From contig JAFVZG010000009.1 of the NCBI GenBank assembly GCA_017508285.1, positions 1-51,202 on the forward strand: DNA of 51,202 bases, read 5' to 3'. Below the pieces are notes generated by a model. The model searched no databases. It was not told the origin of the DNA and worked only from the letters and a program-made list of their open reading frames with translations. How positions within the stretch are numbered: position 1 is the stretch's first letter; every line of letters starts with the position of its first letter. Of this stretch, positions 16,714-26,497 are shown piece by piece. The translations under genes and the position numbers were made by a program. Origin of the DNA: Lentisphaeria bacterium. GTDB taxonomy: Bacteria > Verrucomicrobiota > Lentisphaeria > Victivallales > Victivallaceae.

Positions 16714-18120
16714 ATGAAAAAAGCAGTAGTGACCGATGCGACATTGCGGATGTGTGATTACGCCGGTTGTACGCTGGGGTTCAAAGAAAAAATCGAGATA
16801 GTAAAGAATCTCGATCGACTTTGTATCGATGTTATCGAGACCGCTCCGCTTCTTAATGGCAAATCTGATGTTCTTTTTTTGCATACCATTGCACCGCTGG
16901 TTAAAAAGTGCGTTATCAGTTGTGCCGTACCTCTGGATGATGCGTTGGTCGATCTCAGTTGTCAGGCGATAAAAAAAGCGGTAAATCCGCGGTTGAATAT
17001 TATTGCTCCGGTTTCTACTGTGCAGATGGAGTACCATTGCCACCGGAAACCGGCGGCGGTTTTGGAAAAAATCGCCGCTTTGACTGCTAAAATCCGGCAG
17101 GAGGGGATCGAAACGGAAGTTTCTTTTGCCGATGCCACCAGAGCAGAACATGAGTTCCTGATTTCAGCTGTGAAATGTGCGGTGGATTCCGGTGCGCAGA
17201 TCATCACCCTCTGTGATTCTGCCGGAATGATGCTTCCCGGAGAAATGAGTGATTTCATCAACCGGGTCAAGGCAGATATCCCGGAATTGGATAATGTGCT
17301 TTTGTCGGTTGAGTGCGCTGATGAATTGCATATGGCTCCGGCTTGTGCTATTGCCTGCATCCGTTCCGGGGTCGGTCAGATAAAAACTGCGATAGGCGTA
17401 CACGGATTGCTGGGGCTGCGCGAATTTTCCGATGTTTTGAAAGCGAAAGGCGATGCCCTCGGGATAACCGCTTCTTTCAACCGGACAGCATGTTCCTCTA
17501 TAATCTCTGCGATAGAGAGTATCATCAGTGGTAAAATTCCGACTGCGCAGGAGAAAGTTTCTGCTGTTATTTCCGATGATGACTGGAAATTGACCTCTGC
17601 AGATGACATGGCTGCCATCGGAGAAGCTGTTAAAAAACTCGGTTATGAGTTGTCGGCGGAAGATCTGGGAAATGTGTATAACGAATTTCAGCGGATAGCT
17701 GTAAAAAAAGAGTTGGGAGCCAAGGATCTGGATGCTATTGTTGCAACAGTTGCCATGCAGGTTCCTCCAACTTATTCCTTGAAAAGTTTTGTTATCAACA
17801 GCGGCAATATCATTACCTCCATGGCTCATGTGGTTCTGTTGAAAAACGGCGAAGAGGTACAGGGATTCAGCATGGGAGACGGCCCCATTGATGCGGCATT
17901 TCTTTCCATCGAAAATATTGTCGGCCGTCATTTTGAATTGGATGATTTCCAGATCACTGCAGTTACCGAGGGAAGGGAGGCCGTGGGATCAGGTATCGTA
18001 CGGCTGCGTTCCAATGGGAAGCTGTACTCCGGCAAAGGAATATCCACCGATGTGATCGGAGCCAGTATCAGGGCATATGTCGATGCTCTCAATAAGATTT
18101 GTTACGAGGAGAATAATTGA
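16714..18120 (+). CDS. 2-isopropylmalate-synthase-like protein with altered active site
   Basis: 468-residue protein with the DRE-TIM barrel (about 1-275) and the LeuA dimer/regulatory domain (about 350-462) of 2-isopropylmalate or citramalate synthases. The regulatory domain is well preserved (GDGPIDAAF, AVTEGREAVG, DVIGASIRAY). The barrel aligns at IIAPVSTVQMEYHCHRK and GAQIITLCDSAGMMLPGE. However the N-terminal TLRDG motif reads TLRMC (residues 10-14), and the metal-binding HxHND segment reads ECADE (200-204), so both His ligands are missing. The GERAGN loop is also replaced (GVHGLLG). Activity is doubtful or changed. ATG 16714 is ten bases after AGAAAGG; a TTG nine bases earlier overlaps that site. 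First gene of the operon. Confidence 0.8.
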   Translation: MKKAVVTDATLRMCDYAGCTLGFKEKIEIVKNLDRLCIDVIETAPLLNGKSDVLFLHTIAPLVKKCVISCAVPLDDALVDLSCQAIKKAVNPRLNIIAPVSTVQMEYHCHRKPAAVLEKIAALTAKIRQEGIETEVSFADATRAEHEFLISAVKCAVDSGAQIITLCDSAGMMLPGEMSDFINRVKADIPELDNVLLSVECADELHMAPACAIACIRSGVGQIKTAIGVHGLLGLREFSDVLKAKGDALGITASFNRTACSSIISAIESIISGKIPTAQEKVSAVISDDDWKLTSADDMAAIGEAVKKLGYELSAEDLGNVYNEFQRIAVKKELGAKDLDAIVATVAMQVPPTYSLKSFVINSGNIITSMAHVVLLKNGEEVQGFSMGDGPIDAAFLSIENIVGRHFELDDFQITAVTEGREAVGSGIVRLRSNGKLYSGKGISTDVIGASIRAYVDALNKICYEENN

Positions 18121-18122
18121 TC

Positions 18123-20606
18123 ATGAAACTCTCCTTTTCTACCAACCGTTGGAAAAATTACAGTTTTGACCAATTTGTTGATATCGCTGATGAATATCGT
18201 TTTCAGGGTATCGAGATCCATGATATCAGAGCTGCCTTTGAGATATCCGAGCCGGGGAAGATCACTGCGGCTTACCGTCGTCTGATGGAGAAGCGTCTGG
18301 CGGTTTCCTGTGTTGATCTGACCGCCGATATCGTTGCAGACGGCGAAGCTGCCTTGAATGAACTGACAGTCGCTCTGGATGCCGCAAAACGCCTGCATTC
18401 GCCATGCGTGCGGGTCAAAACAGTTATTGAGAATGATAAGACTGATGATGCAGTAAAGGATTTTTTGAGTGCAGCATTGCCGGCGGCAGAAAAAAATTCT
18501 GTAACATTGCTGGTGGAGACCGTTGGGCCTTTCGCTGACACGGCGAGGTTGCGCGCACTTTTTGAAACCTTTGTAAGTGACAATCTTGCTGCATTGTGGG
18601 ATCTGCATTACCCGTTCCGGGTAAAGGGAGAGGCTCCGGAAGAGACGATCCGTAATCTTGGAGCGTATGTCCGTCATGTTCACATGAAAGACTCCGAAAG
18701 TGCTGATAAACTTATGCTTGTCGGAGAAGGTTCATTGCCTATCGAGTCGATCATGAATGCTTTGAAGTCAGTAAATTATGACGGTTTTATCTCTATTGAA
18801 TGGGATCCTGAATGGGATGAGGTGAGCGATATTGATATTATTTTTCCGCATTTTATAAGTTATATGAGCCGTTATGAGTTGGCGCGTATGCGTTCACCGC
18901 TTTATGACAATAATGCGCATACCGGTAAATATGTGTGGAAAAAAGAAACTTTGATCGAAAAGACCTTTTCTCAGGTGCTGGATACGATGGTGCGGGAATT
19001 TCCGGATCATCTGGCATTCAAATATACAACTTTGGATTACACCCGTACTTACTCTGAATTCCGTGATGATGTGGATCAATTTGCCCGTTCACTGATCGCT
19101 CTCGGTGTGAAACCGGGCAGTCATGTGGCAGTTTGGATGACAAATCTGCCGCAGTGGTATATCGCCTTCTGGGCGACAACCAAGATCGGAGCGGTTCTGG
19201 TTACAGTGAATACGGCGTACAAAATAGCCGAGGCAGAATATTTGCTCAAACAATCTGATACCCACACTCTTATTCTTGAAAAAGGATGGCGTGATTCCGA
19301 CTATGCCGGTATTATTGCCCAGCTTTGCCCGGAGATGGCGACTACCGCCTCCGGAGCGCAATTGCATGCCAAACGGTTGCCGTTCCTGCGTAATGTGATT
19401 ACCGTCGGATACCGGCAAAAAGGGGCAATCACCTGGGAAGATGCATTGTTGAGAGCAAAAAGTGTGCCGGCAGAGGAGTTGCGCCGCCGGGCCGATGCGG
19501 TGGATATTCACGATGTTTGTAATATGCAGTACACTTCCGGTACTACCGGGTTCCCGAAAGGCGTGATGCTCACCCATTACGGTGTTGTCAATAACGGTAA
19601 GTGCATCGGTGACCGAATGGATCTTTCCACCGCAGACCGGATGATGATCGAGGTGCCGATGTTCCACTGTTTCGGCATGGTTCTGGCAATGACAGCCAGC
19701 ATGACTCACGGAGCAACATTGCTGCCGCTGCCTTATTTTTCTGCAAAACCGGCTCTGGCTTGTATCAATCAGGAGAAAATCACCTGTTTCCACGGCGTAC
19801 CGACAATGTTCATTGCTCTGCTGGGACATCCGGATTTTCCGAAAACCGATTTTTCATGTATGCGTACCGGTATTATGGCAGGTTCTCCCTGTCCGATATC
19901 AGTTATGCAGGATGTTATTGACAAAATGCACATGACTGAGATCACCATCGTGTACGGTCAGACTGAAGCATCTCCCGGATGCACCATGTCGACCACCAGT
20001 GATCCGATCGAAGACCGGGTGGCCACCGTCGGCAGAGATCTGCCGGAAATTGAGAACCGTATCATTGATCCGGAAACCGGCAGAGATCTGCCGGATAACG
20101 AGATCGGGGAATTTGTCACACGCGGTTATCATGTGATGAAAGGGTATTACAAGATGCCGCGGGAAACTGCCGCGGCAATCGACAGTGAAGGCTGGCTTCA
20201 CACCGGAGACCTTGCATTGCGTACTCCGGAAGGGAATTATAAGATCACCGGCCGTCTGAAAGATATGATCATCCGCGGCGGCGAAAACATTTATCCGAAA
20301 GAGATCGAAGAATTTATCTATACGCACAACAAGGTTGAGGATGTACAGGTCATCGGTATTCCGGATAAGCAGCTGGGTGAAGAGATTCTGGCAGCGGTCA
20401 TCCTCAAACCCGGGGAAAACATGACTGCGGAGGAATTGCAGGACTATGTTCGTCAAAATATGGCAAAACACAAAGTTCCGCGTTATGTGGATTTTGTGGA
20501 AGCATTCCCGCAGAATGCCGCCGGAAAAATCTTGAAATATAAAATGCGCGAAGATGCTGCCAAACGCCTCAATATTGCCAAAGTTGACGGCATTGTCGCT
20601 GATTGA
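18123..20606 (+). CDS. Fusion: xylose-isomerase-like TIM barrel plus acyl-CoA synthetase
   Basis: One chain of about 827 residues. Residues 1-265 form a sugar-phosphate isomerase/epimerase-type barrel with a plausible metal site: Glu in LLVETVG, Asp in LWDLHYP, His in VRHVHMKD and Glu in SIEWDPEW. Residues about 280-825 form an AMP-forming acid-CoA ligase: YTSGTTGFPKG (about 469), VYGQTEASPG (about 610), HTGDLA (about 693), KDMIIRGGENIYPKE and the C-terminal NAAGKILKYKMRE with the catalytic Lys. The ligase is nearest to medium/long-chain fatty acyl-CoA synthetases. Start ATG 18123 follows GAGGAG by 11 bases; TTG 18117, overlapping the previous stop, is possible. Second gene of the operon, translationally close-coupled. 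Confidence 0.85.
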   Translation: MKLSFSTNRWKNYSFDQFVDIADEYRFQGIEIHDIRAAFEISEPGKITAAYRRLMEKRLAVSCVDLTADIVADGEAALNELTVALDAAKRLHSPCVRVKTVIENDKTDDAVKDFLSAALPAAEKNSVTLLVETVGPFADTARLRALFETFVSDNLAALWDLHYPFRVKGEAPEETIRNLGAYVRHVHMKDSESADKLMLVGEGSLPIESIMNALKSVNYDGFISIEWDPEWDEVSDIDIIFPHFISYMSRYELARMRSPLYDNNAHTGKYVWKKETLIEKTFSQVLDTMVREFPDHLAFKYTTLDYTRTYSEFRDDVDQFARSLIALGVKPGSHVAVWMTNLPQWYIAFWATTKIGAVLVTVNTAYKIAEAEYLLKQSDTHTLILEKGWRDSDYAGIIAQLCPEMATTASGAQLHAKRLPFLRNVITVGYRQKGAITWEDALLRAKSVPAEELRRRADAVDIHDVCNMQYTSGTTGFPKGVMLTHYGVVNNGKCIGDRMDLSTADRMMIEVPMFHCFGMVLAMTASMTHGATLLPLPYFSAKPALACINQEKITCFHGVPTMFIALLGHPDFPKTDFSCMRTGIMAGSPCPISVMQDVIDKMHMTEITIVYGQTEASPGCTMSTTSDPIEDRVATVGRDLPEIENRIIDPETGRDLPDNEIGEFVTRGYHVMKGYYKMPRETAAAIDSEGWLHTGDLALRTPEGNYKITGRLKDMIIRGGENIYPKEIEEFIYTHNKVEDVQVIGIPDKQLGEEILAAVILKPGENMTAEELQDYVRQNMAKHKVPRYVDFVEAFPQNAAGKILKYKMREDAAKRLNIAKVDGIVAD

Positions 20607-20629
20607 ACTTTTAGAAACAAGGATATGTC

Positions 20630-23600
20630 ATGAGTAAAGAAAAAAAATTCGTTACAATGGATGGTAATGAGGCGTGTGCTTATGCGGCATACGCTTTTAC
20701 CGAAGTTGCAGCAATTTACCCCATTACCCCGTCAAGTCCGATGGCAGGCAAAACCGATGCATGGGCGGCAAAAGGCAGAAAAAATATTTTCGGACAGAGT
20801 GTCACATTGGTTGAGATGGAGTCTGAAGCCGGTGCTGCGGGGGCTATCCACGGTTCATTGGAAACCGGTGCATTGTCTGCAACATTTACCTCATCGCAAG
20901 GGTTGCTGCTGATGATTCCTGTAATGCATCGCATTGCCGGAGAAAGATTGCCCGGAGTGCTTCATGTGGCATCAAGAACGGTTGGAACTCATGCACTTTC
21001 TATTTTCGGCGATCATTCAGATGTGATGAATTGCCGGCAAACCGGATTTGCCATGTTGAGTACAGCCAACTCTCAGGAGATCATGGATCTTGCTCCGGTG
21101 GCACATCTTGCCGCGGTCAAGGGGCGGATCCCGTTTTTACACTTTTTCGATGGTTTCCGCACATCTCACGAGATGAGCAAGGTGGAGGCTATCGATTATG
21201 AAGATCTCAGCAAACTGATGGATTATGAGGCTCTGGATTCATTCCGGGCTCAAGCCCTCAATCCGGAACATCCAAGATTGCGTGCCACTGTGCAGAATGG
21301 GGATATATTCTTCCAGGTGCGTGAAGCTAACAACCGCTTTTATGATGAATTGCCGGGGATCGTGCAGGAATACATGGATAAAATCTCTGCCTTGACCGGC
21401 AGGAATTATCATCTTTTTGATTATTATGGTTCTCCGGAAGCCGAAAATGTTATCATCGCCATGGGGTCGGTTTCCGGTGCGGTGAAAGAGACCGTTGATT
21501 ATCTTAATGACAAGGGTAAAAATGTCGGTTTTCTGCAAGTGAGATTGTACCGTCCGTTTGCGGCAGATGTTTTTCTTTCGGCACTTCCGGCAACGACCCG
21601 CCGGATCGCGGTTCTTGACCGCTGTAAAGAGATGGGCAGTGCCGGTGAGCCGCTTTATCAGGATGTCTGTACCGTTGTTGCCAATGCCGGCAGGAACATA
21701 AAGGTCATTGGCGGCCGTTACGGTTTATCCAGTAAAGATGTCGATCCTGCTCAAATTTGCGCAGTATACCGACATTTGGAAAAAGATGAACCATTCAGTA
21801 ATTTTACTATTGGCATCGAGGATGATGTCACTCATCTTTCTCTGCCGACCGAAGGAGCCCTTTATCCGGATGATGAGCATCAGGTTTGCTGCAAATTCTG
21901 GGGGCTTGGGTCTGATGGAACTGTCGGTGCCAATAAAAGTACGGTCGAAATCATCAACGCCCATACTGCAAAATTTGCCCAGGCATACTTCGAATATGAT
22001 GCAAAAAAATCTTTCGGCGTGACCAAATCACATTTGCGTTTCGGAGATTCCCCGATACGGGCATCATATTTCGTAAAGTCCGCTGATTTTATCGGGTGTC
22101 ATAATGAAACTTATATCCGCCAGTATGATGTTGCCGGAGAATTGAAAAAAGGCGGAACATTGCTGCTTAATACCTCTTTGGATCCTGAAGAATTGGAAAA
22201 ACTTATTCCAGCTGCTGTCAAACGGGAACTGGCGGAAAAAGAGGCAAATCTTTACACCATTGATGCTGTTTCAATTGCATCCTCGCTCGGCTTGGGAAAC
22301 CACTACAATCTGGTGCTGCAGTCGGCATTTTTCCATCTGGTAAATATTATTCCCGGTGAAGATGCTGATAATTACATGAAAGATCTGGCAAAGCGCACTT
22401 ATTTTTCCAAAGGTGATGAAGTTGTCGCCCGCAACCTGGCGGCGATCGATGCCGGAGCAAAAGCATTCAAAAAGGTGGAAATACCTGAAGCGTGGCGCAA
22501 TGCGGAAGATGAGTGCATGGATGATGCCCCGGAGCGTCCGGCGGTGGTTAAAAATATTGCCGATCCGATCAACCGTCAGAAAGGTGATGATCTGCCGGTC
22601 AGCGCATTCAAAGGGTATGAGGATGGCGTGATCGATATGGGGTTGACCGCGTATGAGAAGCGGGGAATCGCCGTTAATGTGCCGGTTTGGGATGCCTCAA
22701 AGTGTATTCAGTGCAACCGTTGTGCATTGGTCTGTCCTCATGCGGTGATTCGGCCGTATTTGCTCAATGAAGTTGAAAATGCTGCAAAACCGGCAGGATT
22801 CGATACCCTTGAAGTTCGCGGAAAATCTGGATTGTATTTTACTTTGCAGACCAGTTTTGCTGATTGCACCGGTTGCGGAGCGTGTGTGAATGCCTGTCTT
22901 GCCAAAGATAAGGCATTGAGTATGCATCCTTACCGTGAGGTCGGCAATCAGTTTGAGAAGTGGGAGTACGCTCAGAAATTAAGTGATAAAGGTGATGTCT
23001 TTGATGTCTGGTCGATCAAAGGCAGTCAGTTCCGGCAGCCGTTGCTGGAATTTTCGGCAGCATGTGCCGGTTGCGGTGAAACTCCGTATGCGAAATTGCT
23101 TACTCAACTTTTCGGAGATCACGTTTACTGGGCCAATGCCACCGGATGTTCTCAGGCGTGGGGATCTCCCATGCCGGGGATCCCGTATACCACTAACCGT
23201 GAGGGCAGGGGACCGGCGTGGAGCAACTCGCTTTTTGAAAACAATGCGGAATTTTCTCTCGGGATGGCGTTATCCGTAAAACAGCAGCGTGCCAGAGTCA
23301 AAATGATGGTGGCAGAATTGTTGAATATGGATATTCCGGATGCATTGCGTTCTGCCTGTAAAGATTTTATCGGCGGCTTTGACAGTATTGCCGAGTCGCG
23401 GAAAACTGCAGATATCCTCTGTGAAGAGTTGGCAAAGTGTGACTTGCCGGAAGCCGGGGAGATTCTCAAAAACCGGGATATGCTGGCTAAAAAAACATTC
23501 TGGATGTTCGGCGGCGATGGCTGGGCGTATGATATCGGCTTCGGCGGTCTTGATCATGTAGTTGCCAGCGGCGAAAATATCAATGTGCTGGTAGTTGATA

Positions 23601-24130
23601 CTGAAGTGTACAGTAATACCGGTGGTCAATCTTCTAAAGCCACACCGGTTGGAGCAGTCGCGCAATTTGCCAGTTCCGGCAAACCGAGTCCCAAAAAAGA
23701 TCTCGGTGCGATTTTTATGACTTACGGTAATGTGTATGTCGCTCAGGTGGCAATGGGGGCAGATCCGAATCAGTTGATAAAGGCGATCAAAGAAGCAGAA
23801 GAATTCAATGGCCCATCGGTTATTATCGCCTATACTCCGTGTTTGTCTCATGGATTAAAATGCGGCATGGGGTGCGCTCAGGAGGAGATGAAGCGGGCGG
23901 TGGAGGCTGGATATTGGATGCTTTACCGGTACAATCCGACCAAAGAAAAACCGTTTACGCTGGATTCTAAAGAGCCGTCTGCGTCTTACATGGATTTTCT
24001 TGCTGGAGAGACCCGTTATGCGGCATTGAAGCGTACATTCCCCGGAAATGCGGAAACTTTTTTCGCACAGGGTGAATCTCTGGCACAGAAAAAGTATCAA
24101 CATTATAAAAAGATGGAAGATAATCAGTAA
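20630..24130 (+). CDS. nifJ: Pyruvate:ferredoxin (flavodoxin) oxidoreductase
   Basis: Full-length homodimeric PFOR of 1166 residues, converting pyruvate and CoA to acetyl-CoA and CO2 with reduction of ferredoxin, or the reverse. Domain order is complete: N-terminal pyruvate-binding domain (AIYPITPSSPM), the CoA-binding region, a 2[4Fe-4S] ferredoxin domain with CIQCNRCALVCPH near 692 and CTGCGACVNAC near 745, and the TPP domain. There CAGCGETPY and GCSQAWGSP hold the proximal-cluster cysteines, and GDGWAYDIGFGG plus NTGGQSSKATP bind TPP-Mg. The C-terminal CGMGC supplies a last cysteine. Oxygen-sensitive enzyme typical of anaerobes. Third gene of the operon, between two acyl-CoA ligase genes, so its acyl-CoA product may feed them. 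Confidence 0.97.
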   Translation: MSKEKKFVTMDGNEACAYAAYAFTEVAAIYPITPSSPMAGKTDAWAAKGRKNIFGQSVTLVEMESEAGAAGAIHGSLETGALSATFTSSQGLLLMIPVMHRIAGERLPGVLHVASRTVGTHALSIFGDHSDVMNCRQTGFAMLSTANSQEIMDLAPVAHLAAVKGRIPFLHFFDGFRTSHEMSKVEAIDYEDLSKLMDYEALDSFRAQALNPEHPRLRATVQNGDIFFQVREANNRFYDELPGIVQEYMDKISALTGRNYHLFDYYGSPEAENVIIAMGSVSGAVKETVDYLNDKGKNVGFLQVRLYRPFAADVFLSALPATTRRIAVLDRCKEMGSAGEPLYQDVCTVVANAGRNIKVIGGRYGLSSKDVDPAQICAVYRHLEKDEPFSNFTIGIEDDVTHLSLPTEGALYPDDEHQVCCKFWGLGSDGTVGANKSTVEIINAHTAKFAQAYFEYDAKKSFGVTKSHLRFGDSPIRASYFVKSADFIGCHNETYIRQYDVAGELKKGGTLLLNTSLDPEELEKLIPAAVKRELAEKEANLYTIDAVSIASSLGLGNHYNLVLQSAFFHLVNIIPGEDADNYMKDLAKRTYFSKGDEVVARNLAAIDAGAKAFKKVEIPEAWRNAEDECMDDAPERPAVVKNIADPINRQKGDDLPVSAFKGYEDGVIDMGLTAYEKRGIAVNVPVWDASKCIQCNRCALVCPHAVIRPYLLNEVENAAKPAGFDTLEVRGKSGLYFTLQTSFADCTGCGACVNACLAKDKALSMHPYREVGNQFEKWEYAQKLSDKGDVFDVWSIKGSQFRQPLLEFSAACAGCGETPYAKLLTQLFGDHVYWANATGCSQAWGSPMPGIPYTTNREGRGPAWSNSLFENNAEFSLGMALSVKQQRARVKMMVAELLNMDIPDALRSACKDFIGGFDSIAESRKTADILCEELAKCDLPEAGEILKNRDMLAKKTFWMFGGDGWAYDIGFGGLDHVVASGENINVLVVDTEVYSNTGGQSSKATPVGAVAQFASSGKPSPKKDLGAIFMTYGNVYVAQVAMGADPNQLIKAIKEAEEFNGPSVIIAYTPCLSHGLKCGMGCAQEEMKRAVEAGYWMLYRYNPTKEKPFTLDSKEPSASYMDFLAGETRYAALKRTFPGNAETFFAQGESLAQKKYQHYKKMEDNQ

Positions 24131-24164
24131 TGGTGCTGATTGTTGTTATATAAGGATAATGAAA

Positions 24165-26480
24165 ATGGCTGAAAAACAGGAGAATGTGCCGTCCAATGTA
24201 TTTGGCGGCAGTGATGTGGCAGAACAACTTAAACTCACCGGAAAGCGAATTAGCGAGGCCCGCAAGGCTCTCGGCATCAGCATTCGTGAGATGGCTATTC
24301 TGCACAACATTACTGAGTCGGATTATCTTCTGCATGAAGATGGTAAAGTCGACAGTTCGTTTTCCTTTCTGCTTAAGACCGCCGAGCGTTTCGGCATGGA
24401 TATCAATGCACTGATAACCGGAGAATCTCCCCGTCTGAGTTTTTACACTCTGACTCGCAAGGTTTCCGGTCAAAAGGTGGAACGGCGTCCTGATTTCGAA
24501 TATTTCCATCAGGCAGCTCAGATGAAAAACCGTATGGCAGAACCTTTTGTGGTGCGTGCTCCTTTTATTGGAGATGATGCGCCGGTTCATCTTTCAACTC
24601 ACGCCGGTCAGGAATTTGATTATGTTTTAAGCGGTAAGCTGAAAGTTCAATTGGAAGATAAAGTAGAGATACTTGAGGCAGGTGACAGTGTCTATTACGA
24701 CAGCCGTCACCCTCATGGTATGGTTGCGGTCGGTGGTGAAGATTGCTCGTTCCTTGCGGTGGTGATGAAATCCGGGGATTCGACATTGCCGGAAACGGTT
24801 CATGTGGAAAGTGCCGATCATGTCGTTGACAAGAGTGATTTGATCTATCACCGTTTCATGGATGAGACTATTGATGAAAACGGTTTGTTGACTGCGGTAA
24901 AATTCAATATCCCGGAGAACTTCAACTTTGCCTACGATGTGTTGGATGAATTGGCAAAGAAATATCCGGAAGGCAGAGCAATGCGTTATGTTTCTGCCGA
25001 TCAGAGCGTGGTTCGGGATTTTACCTACCGGGAAATTTCCGAATTGTCCCAGCAGGCGGCAAATTATTTTGTTTCGCTCGGCATCAAAAAAGGCGACCGG
25101 GTATTGTTGATTTTGAAGCGTCACTACCAGTATTGGTATGTGATAAATGCATTGCATCGTATCGGCGCAGTGGCGATACCGGCTCCGAATCAGTTGCTGG
25201 CTAAAGATATCGAATACCGGCTGCAGAGTGCCAATGTGCGGATGGTCGTGACGACTTCTGAAAAAGCCGTAACGGATTCGATGGATGAGGCATGCCGCTC
25301 CTACAAAGGGGTCGAATTCAAACTTTCCGTTAATGGCAAAGTTGACGGATGGCTGGATTTCGATGAGGCAGTCGGCCGATTCAGTAAAGAGTTTCCCCGT
25401 CCTGCAGATCACAAAGTTTCCGATCCGATGCTGATGTTCTTTTCCAGCGGCACATCCGGTTATCCGAAAATGGTTCTGCATGATCATGCTTATCCTCTCG
25501 GTCATATTCTGACTGCCCGCTGGTGGCTGAATGTACAGCCCGGACAACTGCATTTTACGATCAGTGATACCGGATGGGGCAAATCAGCATGGGGCAAACA
25601 CTACGGACAATGGTTGTGTGAAGCTCAGGTTTTTGTATTTGACTTTGACCGTTTCCATGCGGATGAAATATTGCCGATGTTCAAGAAGCATAATATTTCC
25701 ACATTCTGTGCGCCGCCGACGATGTACCGTTTCTTCATCAAAGAAGATTTGTCAAAATATGATTTTTCCACATTGAAGTACGCTGCAACTGCTGGCGAAG
25801 CTCTCAATCCGGAAGTATTTTATCAATTTTACAATGTTACCGGCTTGAAGATCATGGAGGCTTTCGGACAGACGGAAACCACCATGTCGCTGGGAAATTT
25901 GGTCGGCACGATCCCTCAGCCGGGTTCGATGGGCAGACCAAGTCCCCAGTATCCGATCGTACTGCTTGATGCGGATTGCAATCCGGTTGCTGCCGGTGAA
26001 ACCGGAGAAATTTGCATCAAAGCATCAAAAGTCGGTGAGATCCCCGGACTTTTCTGCGGATATAACAATGATCCGGAACGCACTGCCGAGGCGTGGCACG
26101 ATGGTTTTTACCATACCGGCGATGTGGCATGGTGCGATGAAAACGGTTATTACTGGTATGTCGGCAGAAGTGATGATGTTATCAAAACTTCCGGTTATCG
26201 CATCGGGCCTTTTGAGGTCGAGAGCGTGATAATGGAGTTGCCTTATGTTCTTGAGTGCGCGGTTACCGGTGCTCCGGATCCGGTGCGCGGTCAGGTCATT
26301 AAAGCATGGATCATGCTGACCAAAGACACGGTTCCCGGTGATGAACTCAAGAAAGAAATCCAGGATTATGTCAAAGCGCATACCGCGCCGTACAAATATC
26401 CCCGTTTGATCGAGTTCGTTGACAGCCTTCCAAAGACTACCAGCGGTAAGATCCGCCGGACGGAATTGCGGGATAAATAA
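24165..26480 (+). CDS. XRE-cupin regulator fused to acyl-CoA synthetase
   Basis: One chain of about 771 residues. Residues 22-85 are an XRE-type helix-turn-helix (GKRISEARKALGISIREMA). Residues 130-200 are a cupin sensor domain (HAGQEFDYVLSGKL, then GDSVYYDSRHPHGM). Residues about 225-771 are an AMP-forming acyl-CoA synthetase of the acetyl/benzoate/medium-chain type: FFSSGTSGYPKMV, EAFGQTETT, HTGDVAW, YVGRSDDVIKTSGYRIGP and the Lys in PKTTSGKIRR. I chose ATG 24165 because AAGGA lies eight bases before it; the longer open frame upstream lies within the PFOR gene. Last gene of the operon, followed by a terminator. It may both make an acyl-CoA and sense it. Confidence 0.87.
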   Translation: MAEKQENVPSNVFGGSDVAEQLKLTGKRISEARKALGISIREMAILHNITESDYLLHEDGKVDSSFSFLLKTAERFGMDINALITGESPRLSFYTLTRKVSGQKVERRPDFEYFHQAAQMKNRMAEPFVVRAPFIGDDAPVHLSTHAGQEFDYVLSGKLKVQLEDKVEILEAGDSVYYDSRHPHGMVAVGGEDCSFLAVVMKSGDSTLPETVHVESADHVVDKSDLIYHRFMDETIDENGLLTAVKFNIPENFNFAYDVLDELAKKYPEGRAMRYVSADQSVVRDFTYREISELSQQAANYFVSLGIKKGDRVLLILKRHYQYWYVINALHRIGAVAIPAPNQLLAKDIEYRLQSANVRMVVTTSEKAVTDSMDEACRSYKGVEFKLSVNGKVDGWLDFDEAVGRFSKEFPRPADHKVSDPMLMFFSSGTSGYPKMVLHDHAYPLGHILTARWWLNVQPGQLHFTISDTGWGKSAWGKHYGQWLCEAQVFVFDFDRFHADEILPMFKKHNISTFCAPPTMYRFFIKEDLSKYDFSTLKYAATAGEALNPEVFYQFYNVTGLKIMEAFGQTETTMSLGNLVGTIPQPGSMGRPSPQYPIVLLDADCNPVAAGETGEICIKASKVGEIPGLFCGYNNDPERTAEAWHDGFYHTGDVAWCDENGYYWYVGRSDDVIKTSGYRIGPFEVESVIMELPYVLECAVTGAPDPVRGQVIKAWIMLTKDTVPGDELKKEIQDYVKAHTAPYKYPRLIEFVDSLPKTTSGKIRRTELRDK

Positions 26481-26497
26481 AAAACATTATACTTTTC

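Noticed and set aside
17164-17931. Antisense frame of 255 residues inside the LeuA-like gene
   Set aside because: Composition typical of antisense translation; the plus strand aligns with the LeuA family throughout.
24048-24164. N-terminal extension of the XRE-cupin ligase
   Set aside because: These bases encode the C-terminus of PFOR and its following gap; the ATG at 24165 has a ribosome site and starts the family-like sequence.
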